A stretch of 38,800 nucleotides of DNA from Candidatus Kaiserbacteria bacterium (GCA_029288835.1 JARIGN010000036.1:1-38800), one strand, 5' to 3'. Numbered from the stretch's first letter, positions 14,638 through 23,429 are shown. Numbers and translations: made by a program. Notes: generated by a model not told the origin, from the sequence alone.

Positions 14638-16005
14638 TTACACAAGGAAACTGCGGATATCTTGGATTTCTTTGGCTAGTTCGCTGTCGGTCCCTACTTC
14701 CCTCTTCACCTTTTCACAGGAGTGGATAACAGTGGTGTGGTCGCGGCCGCCAAGCTTGGTGCCGATGGTTGGGTACGAAACGTTAAAGTCCTCACGAAGA
14801 ATATACATAATCACCTGGCGTGGGCGCACCACTTCCCTTCTGCGGGTCTTCTCATAGATACTGTCTTCATCAATGCCGTAAAATTCGGCCACCTTGGAGA
14901 CAATGTGCTTTACGGACACATTCTTCTGCGGGCGGGAGAAAGAACGCAATGACTGGCGAATTTCAGCCAAATCAGGCGGTGTTCCCTTCATCTGGGTCTG
15001 GCAAACTACGGAGTTAATTACACCCTCAAGCTCGCGAATACTGCCCGGTACTGCCGTGGCAATGTATTCAATAGACTCATCACTCAAGGTAATACCATGG
15101 AGCGCCACTTTTTTGCGCACAATAGCAATGCGTGACTCAAAATCTGGCTCGCTGATGTCGATGGTCATACCGCTCGAGAGACGACCCTTCAAACGGTCGG
15201 TAATATCAGCGATTGCAACCGGTGGACGGTCGGATGAAAAAATAATCTGCTTGTTGTTGTCGTGGAGGGTGTTAAAAAGGTGGAAGAGTTCTTCGGCACT
15301 TTTGTCCTTTTTGGCCAAGAATTGCACATCATCCATGATTAAAAGGTCATATTGGCGGTACTTTTCCTTGAAACGGTTCGCCGTTCCCTGCTGGATGGAG
15401 TCAGTGAAGTCCATGGCGAAGCGCTCCGAGGTCAAATAAAAGACTTTTCGGCCTGGATAGAGCTTTTTAAACTGGTTTCCGATGGCCTGAATGAGGTGCG
15501 TCTTCCCGCGACCCGTGTCTCCATAGATGAAAAGCGGGTTATACGTGATACCTGGGCGCTCAATTGCTGCTTTTGCCGCCGCATAGGCCATTTCATTGAA
15601 GGAACCAATGACAAACGAGTCAAAGGTATAGCGCGGGTTTAGGTTATCGCTCTTGTTTATGTAGAATTCGTCGAGCGGTAGCTCAACGGTAGGACGTGGA
15701 GCGACGGCGCGGCGCACTTCCTTGCTCTTTCGAGCCATGTCCTTCACGATTACATACTCAATATTGCGGTATTCATAGGAAATATCACGAATAATCTTCA
15801 AAAGAAGGCTGTGGAACTTTTTCTGGTACCAGTCCTTATAGAATGGGCTTGGCACGCCGATGTGCACTATACCGTCTTCCACCTTGATGATGGCGCTATT
15901 CTTGAACCATGTATTAAAATTTGCAGAGGAGATGGAGAGTTCGACCTGTGTGAGCACCTGTTCCCAAAGTTCGTGAATGTTCGTGCGATCAAGGGTCTTG
16001 TCCAT
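14638..16005 (-). CDS. dnaA: Chromosomal replication initiator DnaA
   Basis: DnaA binds DnaA boxes and opens the origin. The 455-aa protein has domain I (DRTNIHELWEQVLTQVELSI), a short linker, the AAA+ domain with YTFDSFVIGSFNEMAYAAA, Walker A GDTGRGKTHL and Walker B LLIMDDVQFL, and domain IV with the DNA-binding signature GGRDHTTVIHSCEKV. I start it at 16005 (MDKTLDR), not the longer frame from 16032, because a TATACT box ends 7 bases upstream and would lie inside the longer form. It is divergent from rpmH across a gap that holds a perfect DnaA box, which suggests autoregulation. Confidence 0.97.
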   Translation of the reverse strand: MDKTLDRTNIHELWEQVLTQVELSISSANFNTWFKNSAIIKVEDGIVHIGVPSPFYKDWYQKKFHSLLLKIIRDISYEYRNIEYVIVKDMARKSKEVRRAVAPRPTVELPLDEFYINKSDNLNPRYTFDSFVIGSFNEMAYAAAKAAIERPGITYNPLFIYGDTGRGKTHLIQAIGNQFKKLYPGRKVFYLTSERFAMDFTDSIQQGTANRFKEKYRQYDLLIMDDVQFLAKKDKSAEELFHLFNTLHDNNKQIIFSSDRPPVAIADITDRLKGRLSSGMTIDISEPDFESRIAIVRKKVALHGITLSDESIEYIATAVPGSIRELEGVINSVVCQTQMKGTPPDLAEIRQSLRSFSRPQKNVSVKHIVSKVAEFYGIDEDSIYEKTRRREVVRPRQVIMYILREDFNVSYPTIGTKLGGRDHTTVIHSCEKVKREVGTDSELAKEIQDIRSFLV

Positions 16006-16012
16006 GGGAAGT

Positions 16013-16018
16013 AGTATA
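16013..16018 (-). promoter_or_regulatory. -10 box TATACT of dnaA
   Basis: GGGTATACT on the minus strand ends 7 bases before the chosen dnaA ATG. No Shine-Dalgarno site lies between. Confidence 0.6.
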
Positions 16019-16118
16019 CCCGTCTTCATCAAAGAGGGATAGCGTTTTGGTCGAGATCAAGAAAATATGAAATTCTAAGACTCTTTCTTGCATACTTTTC
16101 CGCAACCTGTTATTATCC

Positions 16119-16127
16119 TGTGGATAA
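16119..16127 (-). promoter_or_regulatory. Perfect DnaA box between dnaA and rpmH
   Basis: TGTGGATAA on the plus strand is the exact complement of the consensus TTATCCACA. It lies 7 bases before the rpmH -10 box, where bound DnaA could repress rpmH or form part of the origin. Confidence 0.65.
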
Positions 16128-16133
16128 CTCACC

Positions 16134-16139
16134 TATAAT
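16134..16139 (+). promoter_or_regulatory. -10 box TATAAT of rpmH
   Basis: A perfect TATAAT ends 8 bases before the rpmH ATG at 16148, so the transcript would be leaderless or nearly so. Confidence 0.65.
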
Positions 16140-16147
16140 TTTTACGT

Positions 16148-16312
16148 ATGCCGAAGCGAACATACCAGCCTAAAAAGAAGAAGCGCGCGACCACGCACGG
16201 TTTTCTCGCACGCAGCGCTACGCCAGGTGGCCGTAACGTGCTCCTTCGCCGTCGCCGTAAGGGTCGTGCAGCGCTCACCGTAGCTAAGCCTCTTGCAAAG
16301 CGCGCAAAATAG
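16148..16312 (+). CDS. rpmH: 50S ribosomal protein L34
   Basis: This is a 54-aa, very basic protein. [38 protein letters not shown] and the following ALTV match the L34 signature. L34 sits deep in the large ribosomal subunit. The start is fixed by the family motif and the TATAAT box. It leads the conserved rpmH-rnpA-yidC group, divergent from dnaA, with rnpA 28 bases downstream. The C-terminus is a few residues longer than in E. coli (46 aa). Confidence 0.96.
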   Translation: MPKRTYQPKKKKRATTHGFLARSATPGGRNVLLRRRRKGRAALTVAKPLAKRAK

Positions 16313-16340
16313 CGCCTTTTGCTGCGCACAGTACGAGCGT

Positions 16341-16667
16341 ATGCGCCGTATTTCCCTCTCACGGGCGCAGTTCACCGCAGTTTCTAATGACAAACGTGCT
16401 CGCCGGTCATCGAGCGAGCACTTTTCCGTGGTTATTTCGAGCACTGGCGTAGGAGTGGCAGTCGTGGTGTCTAAAAAGGTAGCGAAAACCTCGGTGGCGC
16501 GGCACCTTTTGAAAAGGCGTGTGCGGGAAGCTACAGCAGAAGCCCATTTCTCTTCTGCAGAGTCTGCCGTAATAGTCTATGCGCGTGCAGGAGCGGCGGC
16601 ACTTTCTTTTGCACAGATCACTGCTGAGCTAGCGCCGCTCCTGCAAGGAGCTCCTGTAGCGAAATAA
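16341..16667 (+). CDS. rnpA: Ribonuclease P protein component
   Basis: RnpA assists the RNase P RNA in removing tRNA 5' leaders. From ATG 16341 it is a 108-aa basic protein with the family core VVVSKKVAKTSVARHLLKRRVREA (residues 45-68 approximately, shown here as one run split by the conserved KKVAKTS and RHLLKRRVRE parts). It has FSVVIS before it and ITAELAPLL at the end. I prefer MRRISLSRAQF over the longer start at 16293, which would overlap rpmH. The position after rpmH and before yidC is standard. Confidence 0.9.
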   Translation: MRRISLSRAQFTAVSNDKRARRSSSEHFSVVISSTGVGVAVVVSKKVAKTSVARHLLKRRVREATAEAHFSSAESAVIVYARAGAAALSFAQITAELAPLLQGAPVAK

Positions 16668-16722
16668 GAAAAATCTTAGCGTTATCGGATGTACTGCGGT
16701 ATCCTGTACCCATACCTTATAT

Positions 16723-17505
16723 ATGATTGCCTTCTTCCGCACCATTCTCTACATTCCAATCTATAACGCACTCATTTATCTCGTGGGGCTTATGCCGCAT
16801 GGTGATGTAGGCCTCGCGCTCATCTGTGTGGTGCTTTTAGTGCGCCTCATCATCCTCCCGTTCAGCCTTTCCATGGTGCATACCCAGAAAGCAATGCAGC
16901 TCATCTCACCGCAGATTAAGGAAATTCAGGAAAAGTATAAGGATGATAAGGAAGCGCTCGCGAAAGAGACTTTTGCCCTCTACAAAAAGTATAAAATCAA
17001 TCCGTTCGCGAGCATTTTGACGATGTTCATCCAGATTCCAGTCCTCTTTACGCTCTATTTCATCGTACGAAACAAGGCGCTCTACCAGGTAAACACCTCG
17101 CTCCTCTACCCTTTTGTACATGTGCCTGCAGTTCTCTCCCCGCTTTTCCTCGGCATCTTGGTTATCTCCAGTCCAAATATTATTCTTGCCATTCTTGCGG
17201 GCCTTAGCCAGTTTGCGTATGCCTACTGGGGTATTCCGGTTCCTGCAGCCGCTTCCCCAAGCGCAGCGAGCAACAAAAACAAAGCAAAGAACGGTAAAAA
17301 CGATACGACAGGCTCCATGCAGGAGGAATTCGGTCGTGCAATGACCATGCAGATGCGCTACGTGCTCCCTATTCTTATTGCGTTCATTGCCTACAGTTCC
17401 GGCGCTATCGCTCTTTATTTCATCACCAGCAACATCGTGATGCTTGCACAGTTTTTTCTCGCCGGTCTTATTCGAAAACCAACCCTCGATCCTGCTAAAG
17501 TGTAA
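16723..17505 (+). CDS. yidC: Membrane protein insertase YidC/Oxa1
   Basis: YidC inserts membrane proteins, alone or with SecYEG. The 260-aa protein has five hydrophobic segments (about 3-22, 27-50, 100-118, 138-165 and 215-245), with a charged cytoplasmic loop MQLISPQIKEIQEKYKDDK, and lacks the large periplasmic P1 domain of E. coli YidC, like Gram-positive SpoIIIJ types. The hydrophilic-groove arginine is expected in VRLIILPFSL (near residue 46). A Lys/Asn/Ser-rich loop at 180-198 is unusual but plausible as a cytoplasmic loop. It closes the rpmH-rnpA-yidC unit and converges on the next gene. Confidence 0.95.
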   Translation: MIAFFRTILYIPIYNALIYLVGLMPHGDVGLALICVVLLVRLIILPFSLSMVHTQKAMQLISPQIKEIQEKYKDDKEALAKETFALYKKYKINPFASILTMFIQIPVLFTLYFIVRNKALYQVNTSLLYPFVHVPAVLSPLFLGILVISSPNIILAILAGLSQFAYAYWGIPVPAAASPSAASNKNKAKNGKNDTTGSMQEEFGRAMTMQMRYVLPILIAFIAYSSGAIALYFITSNIVMLAQFFLAGLIRKPTLDPAKV

Positions 17506-17543
17506 TAGTTAAGAAATAGGCACCTAAAATAAAACCGTGGCTG

Positions 17544-18800
17544 CTACTGCGCAAGTGTGTACGCCCAAAGCGAGCTGTCTTTCTTGTTTCTAAAGATTAA
17601 AACCTGTGAGTTAGGGTCAATCGTGAGGTTTACCGCATCAATATCTACCTTTCCGGTCGAAGAAGGATCAACAACAAGTGTTGCAAGGCGAGTTCCAAGG
17701 TCTATGCGCCAGATTTTATCGGTAAAGGACGCTGCGCCTTGGTACCAGTCGTCAGGAAGTGTCGCGCCGTCAGGAATACTGGAAGGAATAGCACAGTATA
17801 GGTCAGTATTATTTTGATCCCACACGCATTTCTCCGCGAGGGTAGCGAGCGGAAGAGTTGTTACCGCGCCGGTTGAGAGATCGAGGGCCGCCATGTGAAG
17901 TGTGGTGCCATCGGTGTAGCTATACAAAAGTACTTTACCGTTCGGGCTTGGAAGCAATATGAGTCCTGAAAGTGGGCCAAGAATTGGCGTAAAGGTATTG
18001 CCAGAAATAGCGAAAGCATAGCCATCAAGGTGCGCAGAGTCTTTGGTGGTGGCGATAAGGCCTGCGCCAGCCGGGTGAATAGCAAGCGCGCTCATCGGTG
18101 ACGTAAACACTGTTTTTACATTCGTTCCATCAGGATTTCCAACGCTCCCAATAGAGCTGTCACCGTTTGCCGTTAGTACAAAGACCGACTTTTGCCCGAG
18201 CACCGAAACCTGCGCGAGGTCCTGGTCGAGGAAATAGCCGCCGTTTCCGTCGTAGGGGAGCGCATAGGTGTTTATATGGGAAGTGCCTGCCGCCTGGGCA
18301 AGGAACTGCACAAAAGCCATTGAACCATCAGGAAGCCATGAGGCGGTCTGGATACCCGGCAATGTTTTGGCGGAAACACGCGAAAGCTTTCGAGAAAGCG
18401 CGAGGTAGGAATACACGTTGCCACTTTCACGGTCGATATAGCGCACTTCTACGTCCCCGGGCGTGTACGTGGTTTGCGTTTGTGGGGTACTGGAGGAATG
18501 AGCCGAAGTGACTGAGCTGGTGGCGATACCTGCAGGTATATCAAGTGCCACTTCCCCGCCCGCAACAGGGCCTGGCGTTATTTCTATGAGGTTAGGCGCC
18601 ACTTCCTTCCCCGCTACTGCTGCGCCAGTGCCGGGTTCAGTGGTTGTGGTGTTGAGTGCTTGCCCTGAGCTAGTGTCGCCGAACGGGTTACCGGGAGTTG
18701 CCGTAAGTTTTGGCTGCGGGCGCAACAAGAAAAAGAGAAAAACGATCAAAAGCAGCACCAGAAGGACCATTGCAATCACGATGAGTTGGTTGCGTTTCAT
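17544..18800 (-). CDS. Membrane-anchored beta-propeller-like protein, 418 aa
   Basis: An N-terminal membrane segment (residues 5-27, LIVIAMVLLVLLLIVFLFF) is followed by a Ser/Thr/Gly-rich stretch (30-120) and then repeated short beta-strand units such as ASWLPDGSMAFVQF, ALAIHPAGAGLIATT, LILLPSPNGKVLLYS and LYCAIPSSIPDG. These resemble TolB- or WD40-like blades. It is probably exposed outside the membrane as a scaffold. It starts only 2 bases after the stop of the pilin-like gene, so it is translationally coupled as the last gene of the secretion-like locus. The exact function is unknown. Confidence 0.7.
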   Translation of the reverse strand: MKRNQLIVIAMVLLVLLLIVFLFFLLRPQPKLTATPGNPFGDTSSGQALNTTTTEPGTGAAVAGKEVAPNLIEITPGPVAGGEVALDIPAGIATSSVTSAHSSSTPQTQTTYTPGDVEVRYIDRESGNVYSYLALSRKLSRVSAKTLPGIQTASWLPDGSMAFVQFLAQAAGTSHINTYALPYDGNGGYFLDQDLAQVSVLGQKSVFVLTANGDSSIGSVGNPDGTNVKTVFTSPMSALAIHPAGAGLIATTKDSAHLDGYAFAISGNTFTPILGPLSGLILLPSPNGKVLLYSYTDGTTLHMAALDLSTGAVTTLPLATLAEKCVWDQNNTDLYCAIPSSIPDGATLPDDWYQGAASFTDKIWRIDLGTRLATLVVDPSSTGKVDIDAVNLTIDPNSQVLIFRNKKDSSLWAYTLAQ

Positions 18801-18802
18801 AT

Positions 18803-19987
18803 CTAGGAGCCTGAAGGGAGATTGCTTTTAAGTTCTGCGCAGCACTGCATGTTTGCATCAAGGCTCTGACAGCATCCGCTTGGCACACCCTGATACCCTT
18901 CCCCAGCGAGTTGAGAACAACTGCTTCCCTTCGGATCAGGCTCTATATTTGTGTAATTGGTGCATGCCAAAGAGTCCTGTGCAGCCTGCGAAGATGCGGG
19001 AACTTGGCAGGTCACAGACGAACCAGATGCATCACCTATTACCGTACCCCCTTTGCTCGTGCAGTCTTGTGCCGAGGAAGCAGTTACTGCCGCTTGAGGT
19101 CCGGTAGATGCAGAAGCACTTCCGCTCACCGCTGGATCTGATTTAAGGTTGCTCAAATCCGTACCCAAATTCAAACTCAAGATCTTTGGATTAATGATAC
19201 TGAAAACAACTACCGGAGAAAGAATAAGTACGAGACCCGCAATGGCGGTACCAATAAGGCGGCGTGCGTCCTTTGTTTCTGTGACACTGTCACCGCCCAT
19301 GTACATAATGCCGGCGCGCATTATTTGGAGCACGGCAAGGGTCGCGGCGATGCCGATGCAGTACTTATAAAGTGCGTTAAAAAATGCTGAAAGGCCTTGA
19401 GCATTGGTAACAATAGAGGAATCATTAAATATGGGTAGGTTGGTGAGAGGAACGAAGTTTCCGCTTCCTGAGGTAGTATTACCGGCTACGCTTGGAAGTA
19501 CCTGCTGAATTTGCTGAAGTTGTTGCTGGGACGCTCCGGCGGTTTTGGCATTCTGATAAGCTCCACCCGCATCTTTTTGTTCATTTTGTGCATCAATTGC
19601 AGCAGCGGCAGTGTCACCTTTATTGGTATCTTGGGTATATTTAGCTTTCCAGTACTGTACCCCCATATCGTTTACTTTTGCGTCTGCTGCAGCAATTGCG
19701 GTGGTACTGCCCCCACTTGTTCGAAGTTGGTTATCCGCAGTAATAGCTTCTTGAAGCTGAGCATCAGCATTGTCAACGTTTATCTGATCGGTAGCAGCTT
19801 GTGCTGCTGCGGTATCCCCATTGGCTCGAGCGGTCTTTTCAATTTGCAACTCTTTTTGAGCGTCTGCATTGTCCTGTTGAGCTTTTTGATCCGCCGTAGC
19901 GCTTCCTTGAACTGCTGTTTGCGCATGAACCATGCTTACAAAGCTAAAAAAGAGGAGGGAAAAGGAGAATACAAAAAATCTTTTCAT
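18803..19987 (-). CDS. VirB2/TrbC pilin-like protein with coiled coil and Cys-rich tail
   Basis: A signal peptide (1-22, ending VHAQ) leads to a Gln/Ala/Asp-rich region (25-145) with repeats of DNADAQ and GDTAAA, likely a coiled coil. Next comes a unit with two membrane segments, FFNALYKYCIGIAATLAVLQI and RLIGTAIAGLVLILSPVVV, with IMRAGIMYMGGDSVTETKDA between, which is the layout of VirB2/TrbC-type T4SS pilins. The last 110 residues contain eight cysteines in four isolated and two paired positions (GCC, QCC). It has 394 aa; VirB2 proteins are about 100. I use the ATG at 19987, not 20038, because a TATAAT ends 6 bases before it and the signal peptide begins there. Confidence 0.7.
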   Translation of the reverse strand: MKRFFVFSFSLLFFSFVSMVHAQTAVQGSATADQKAQQDNADAQKELQIEKTARANGDTAAAQAATDQINVDNADAQLQEAITADNQLRTSGGSTTAIAAADAKVNDMGVQYWKAKYTQDTNKGDTAAAAIDAQNEQKDAGGAYQNAKTAGASQQQLQQIQQVLPSVAGNTTSGSGNFVPLTNLPIFNDSSIVTNAQGLSAFFNALYKYCIGIAATLAVLQIMRAGIMYMGGDSVTETKDARRLIGTAIAGLVLILSPVVVFSIINPKILSLNLGTDLSNLKSDPAVSGSASASTGPQAAVTASSAQDCTSKGGTVIGDASGSSVTCQVPASSQAAQDSLACTNYTNIEPDPKGSSCSQLAGEGYQGVPSGCCQSLDANMQCCAELKSNLPSGS

Positions 19988-19993
19988 ACGTTC

Positions 19994-19999
19994 ATTATA
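19994..19999 (-). promoter_or_regulatory. -10 box TATAAT of the pilin-like gene
   Basis: TATAAT ends 6 bases before the ATG at 19987 and contains the stop codon (19995-19997) of the upstream gene. Confidence 0.65.
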
Positions 20000-21023
20000 A
20001 GCCGAAGAGGCCGGTGTTGTTTTGGCTGCCAAAGACAACTGAAACCGTACTGTTTGCGGTAGCGTTTGAGCTTGAGTCGGATGCTGTATAGCTTATTACG
20101 GCCGTGCCGCCTCCTGAGCCGGTATTGCGCACGGTGAGTTCAGGGGCAGAGCCACTCTCTTCACCATTCATGCTCCAGTCAGAGGTGGGTGTGCCGGCAA
20201 AGTAGTACGGCACACCGAGGAAGGTGTCTTCTACGTCCGGCATCGTGTAGCTATCACTAAGAGCAACGTCATACAGAGGTCCTACGAGCGGTCCTTCTGC
20301 ATAGATGCGCGTAACGGGATCCACAGGTGATACTGTAGTCTCTGCTTGTGCTGCTAGGGTGCCATCCTGGCTTGTTACCGTCACCGAAACTGTCGCGTCA
20401 CGGTATTCCTGTGGCGCCTCAGCATTGAGGACGTTCTTTCCTATTCCGGAGTCTTGGTCGAGCACTTGGTCGCCAAGGCTCCAGGTATAGACGAGTTTCG
20501 AAGGGTCAATGGCCACGTTTGCCGAAGTGCGTAAGTCAGGCACTGCGATAAGGCGAACCTCTCCCTCTGATGGAACGAGAGCTGCGCCTTCATAAAAAGG
20601 ATGTGTGGTTGAAACTGGTTCTTCGACCAGTGCTACGGTTGCAGGGCGCAGGGTGAGTGACTGGGAATAGGTTTGCCCTCCAGAAACTGCCTTCACGGTA
20701 ATGTGCGTGGTACTACCAGGGCCCTGCAAAGGAACAGGCACACCTGTCGAACCGCTTCCTTTATATATAGTGGTGCCATTAACCGAGACACTTATAATCG
20801 CACCAGCGATATCAAAGACGGTACTGTTAGGGGTGACGGTAACGGTTGAATACGGAGTTGGATATTGCGGTGACACATCCACCGTGAGCGCGGGAACCTG
20901 TGCAGAAGCGTCAGCGGCCGCTGCAGTGCTTGGATCAACACTTTGCGCCCATACCCTTCCAAGCGGAAAGAGTGAAAGTGCAAAAACAAACGAAAGGGCG
21001 ATAGAAGAGAGAACGCGAAGCAT
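19995..21023 (-). CDS. Secreted beta-rich protein, 342 aa
   Basis: A signal peptide (1-26, ending VWA-Q) precedes a Thr/Ser/Val-rich extracellular protein with PKD- or Ig-like strands such as DVSPQYPTPYSTVTVTPN, KLVYTWSLGDQVLDQ and ATVSVTVTSQDG. The central SDWSMNGEESGS and the C-terminal TGSGGGTAVISYTASDSS are further beta-like elements. There is no membrane anchor. It lies between the 167-aa membrane protein and the pilin-like gene, whose promoter overlaps its stop codon, so a surface or apparatus-associated role is likely. I do not recognise the exact family. Confidence 0.7.
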   Translation of the reverse strand: MLRVLSSIALSFVFALSLFPLGRVWAQSVDPSTAAAADASAQVPALTVDVSPQYPTPYSTVTVTPNSTVFDIAGAIISVSVNGTTIYKGSGSTGVPVPLQGPGSTTHITVKAVSGGQTYSQSLTLRPATVALVEEPVSTTHPFYEGAALVPSEGEVRLIAVPDLRTSANVAIDPSKLVYTWSLGDQVLDQDSGIGKNVLNAEAPQEYRDATVSVTVTSQDGTLAAQAETTVSPVDPVTRIYAEGPLVGPLYDVALSDSYTMPDVEDTFLGVPYYFAGTPTSDWSMNGEESGSAPELTVRNTGSGGGTAVISYTASDSSSNATANSTVSVVFGSQNNTGLFGL

Positions 21024-21029
21024 ACCGAT

Positions 21030-21035
21030 AGTATA
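21030..21035 (-). promoter_or_regulatory. -10 box TATACT of the secreted 342-aa gene
   Basis: GTATACT on the minus strand ends 6 bases before the ATG at 21023, with no Shine-Dalgarno between. Confidence 0.6.
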
Positions 21036-21087
21036 CCGCTTGAATGCAATTCTTTTTATCTTTTAGGAAATAACCGTGTAAAAGTGG

Positions 21088-21591
21088 CTATGCGGCAAGG
21101 CGTTGTGAAGTAGAAACAGTATGATTAGGTCTTTGTGCCATAGCGTTCTGTGCGGCTAATTTTGCACGCTCAGCCCGAGCTTCTCCATCTTTGTCCTTCA
21201 CTTCTTTCTTATATTTTTCCAGGGCGTCTTCATATTCCTTCTTGTCGGCTTGGCGCGCCTTCATAATGATCCGGATCATGCCTGCTGTGCGGGAAGGAAG
21301 ATTTTCAACGACCGGTATAAAGCTCGCCGCACACATGGCAAGGAAGGTGAGCGAGGTGGTTTGCGCGTTCTTACCACTAAATAAACCGCAAAAAAGAAAC
21401 GTCATAGCATTTGAAATCATGTCGAGCATCGCAATAACAAAGGAGGCAACGAAAACGATAGGCATGAGCACAACCACCCCATCCGCAAGGAGTAGCAAAA
21501 ACTCAACTACGTCACAGGCGACGGCCGTAGTAAGTAAATAGACCTCCACAAGCTCAGAAACTGTCTTTTTCTTGACCGGAGGCGCTGTCAT
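21088..21591 (-). CDS. Membrane protein of the secretion locus, 167 aa
   Basis: Hydrophobic segments occupy about residues 20-37 and 40-70 (LLLLADGVVVLMPIVFVAS onwards), with a third at 77-95. A highly charged cytoplasmic tail (108-167) follows, with a Lys/Glu-rich helix DKKEYEDALEKYKKEVKDK that may form a coiled coil. No named family is recognised. It is encoded between VirB4 and the secreted 342-aa gene, with its own TATACT box, which makes an inner-membrane component plausible. Confidence 0.65.
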   Translation of the reverse strand: MTAPPVKKKTVSELVEVYLLTTAVACDVVEFLLLLADGVVVLMPIVFVASFVIAMLDMISNAMTFLFCGLFSGKNAQTTSLTFLAMCAASFIPVVENLPSRTAGMIRIIMKARQADKKEYEDALEKYKKEVKDKDGEARAERAKLAAQNAMAQRPNHTVSTSQRLAA

Positions 21592-21597
21592 GCAGCT

Positions 21598-21603
21598 AGT
21601 ATA
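21598..21603 (-). promoter_or_regulatory. -10 box TATACT of the 167-aa gene
   Basis: GTATACT on the minus strand ends 6 bases before the ATG at 21591. Confidence 0.6.
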
Positions 21604-21608
21604 CTCCT

Positions 21609-23429
21609 TTAGGCTGCTTCTGCTTCAGCATTTCGTGCTTTTTCATCACGAATAGCGAGGAGTTGTGAAGGATCAGAGGTAATTATTTGGTCTTCGGTGT
21701 AGGAAGCGACCACTTTTATGGCCACATGCTTAAGTCCTGCAAAGAAAAGCCCCTCCCCCACCCCACTTTCGAGGAGCAAATACTTTTCTTCATCGGTCAG
21801 GTTAAAGGTTTGCTGGAGTACGTCGATGGTGGTTGGAGACTGTTTGAGCAAAAGCTGGATAGAAGAGTTCGTGAGGATTGGTTTTCCATAAGGCGAGCGT
21901 AAGAAGTCTTCCACATCCTGGGTAATGGTGGAGACGCCGAGGTAGTATTTACGGCCACGCTTCGCAAGGCTGTAGAGGAATGAAGCAGTATCTTCTGATT
22001 TCATCATCCACCATGCCTCGTCAATGATGAGCAGGCGCTTTTTGAGCTCATGGCGAATAGCATTCCAGATGAAGTGCGTCACGATATACATCGCCACTGG
22101 CTTGAGCTCATCTTCCATGTCACGCACGGAAAACACAATAAATTGCTTGCTTATATCGACGTTTGTCGGCTGGTTGAGGAAGCCGGAATAGGTACCCCTC
22201 GTGTATTTAGAAAGGCGCTGCATGAGCGACTCGCTGCCTTCCATACCTGAAAGCACGCTTTCAAAGTCGGAAAGGAGTGGTGGCTCGACACCGGTAAAGT
22301 CTGCTTCGCCGGTAATGTCCTTCAGCGCATAGGTTTCTGATATCGCGCGATCAATAATAGCGTCTTCTTCAGGTGTGAGGCCCCCAAGCATAATGCGGAA
22401 AAGGCCGACGAGGTTAATAATATTGGAACGTAAAATGTCAGCAGGTTCTTCATCTTCCTTCACTGGTGGTAGGTCAAACGGGTTAATGTGATGCTCAGAA
22501 GATAAGGAAATATTGAAAAGACGGCCACCAGTAGCCTGAGCAAGGTATTCATACTCGCGCTCAGGGTCAATAACGATCACATCAACGTCAAACATGAGCG
22601 AGCGGAGGATTTCAAGCTTCACGGCATAGGATTTCCCCGAACCAGACTTCGCAAAGGTCACAGAATTATAGTTTTCAAGGGAAAAACGGTCGAAAAGGAT
22701 CAGTGAAGAATTATGGCGGTTTATGCCGTACAAAATGCCGCGGTCGCTGGTGAGGTCAAAGGAAACAAAGGGAAAAATAGAGGAAAGTGCTGAAGAGGTG
22801 AGCTTCGTGTTTACCTGAAGCTCATCGTTCGCAAGCGGAAGGGTCGAGCGGAAGCCTTGTTCCTGCTGGAATAGAGCTGGTTTTGTGTAGATGAGCTTTG
22901 AGTCTAGGATTCCGCGCACGTCTGCTTCCGTCTTATTAAGTTCTTCTTCTGTTGAGCCATAGAGGGTTATATAAAGACCGGTATCAAAAAGGTGTTCTTG
23001 AGCCTGCTGTAGCTCATCGCGGAGGTTCTCAATGTCCTGGTATGCGGTGTCGAGCATCGGGTCGCGCACCAAGCCCTTCTCTTCCCTATCAGAAATCTGG
23101 CTTTGTACCTCAGCAACCTTTCTCTGGAAGCTGCGGAGTGCCTGGGCCGTATCAATAGGATGCACGAAAATCCCTACATCCAGCACCTTGTCGAGGTTAA
23201 TGATAGGCATGAACCAGCTGTCAGCGAGGAAGCGAGGGTAGGAGATCGTATAAAAGGTGCGGGAGAGTTTTTCGCCTATGACGAGATCCTTTGAATTTAT
23301 CTTAAGGCCTGCCGGCGCAATAGTGTCAGCAAGATCGAGGGTGCCCTGCGCATAAATATCTTTCGGAAGCACGGGCGCTAGTGCCGTCGTGTCTTCTTTT
23401 TTCTTATTCAAAAAATCAAGGAGCGCCAT
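21609..23429 (-). CDS. virB4: VirB4/TraC-type T4SS ATPase
   Basis: VirB4 is the universal ATPase of type IV secretion systems. The 606-aa protein has an N-terminal CagE/TrbE/VirB-like region (about 40-210, containing VLDVGIFVHPIDTAQALRSF and a coiled coil) and a RecA-like motor. Walker A AKSGSGKS lies at 260-267, IDPEREYEYLA follows, and Walker B LLIIDEAWWMM lies near 445. ISTITQDVEDFL-like residues (VSTITQDVEDFL) mark the sensor segment. The preceding 207-aa gene may supply further N-terminal TraC-like functions. A TATACT box 6 bases upstream fixes the start. Confidence 0.92.
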   Translation of the reverse strand: MALLDFLNKKKEDTTALAPVLPKDIYAQGTLDLADTIAPAGLKINSKDLVIGEKLSRTFYTISYPRFLADSWFMPIINLDKVLDVGIFVHPIDTAQALRSFQRKVAEVQSQISDREEKGLVRDPMLDTAYQDIENLRDELQQAQEHLFDTGLYITLYGSTEEELNKTEADVRGILDSKLIYTKPALFQQEQGFRSTLPLANDELQVNTKLTSSALSSIFPFVSFDLTSDRGILYGINRHNSSLILFDRFSLENYNSVTFAKSGSGKSYAVKLEILRSLMFDVDVIVIDPEREYEYLAQATGGRLFNISLSSEHHINPFDLPPVKEDEEPADILRSNIINLVGLFRIMLGGLTPEEDAIIDRAISETYALKDITGEADFTGVEPPLLSDFESVLSGMEGSESLMQRLSKYTRGTYSGFLNQPTNVDISKQFIVFSVRDMEDELKPVAMYIVTHFIWNAIRHELKKRLLIIDEAWWMMKSEDTASFLYSLAKRGRKYYLGVSTITQDVEDFLRSPYGKPILTNSSIQLLLKQSPTTIDVLQQTFNLTDEEKYLLLESGVGEGLFFAGLKHVAIKVVASYTEDQIITSDPSQLLAIRDEKARNAEAEAA

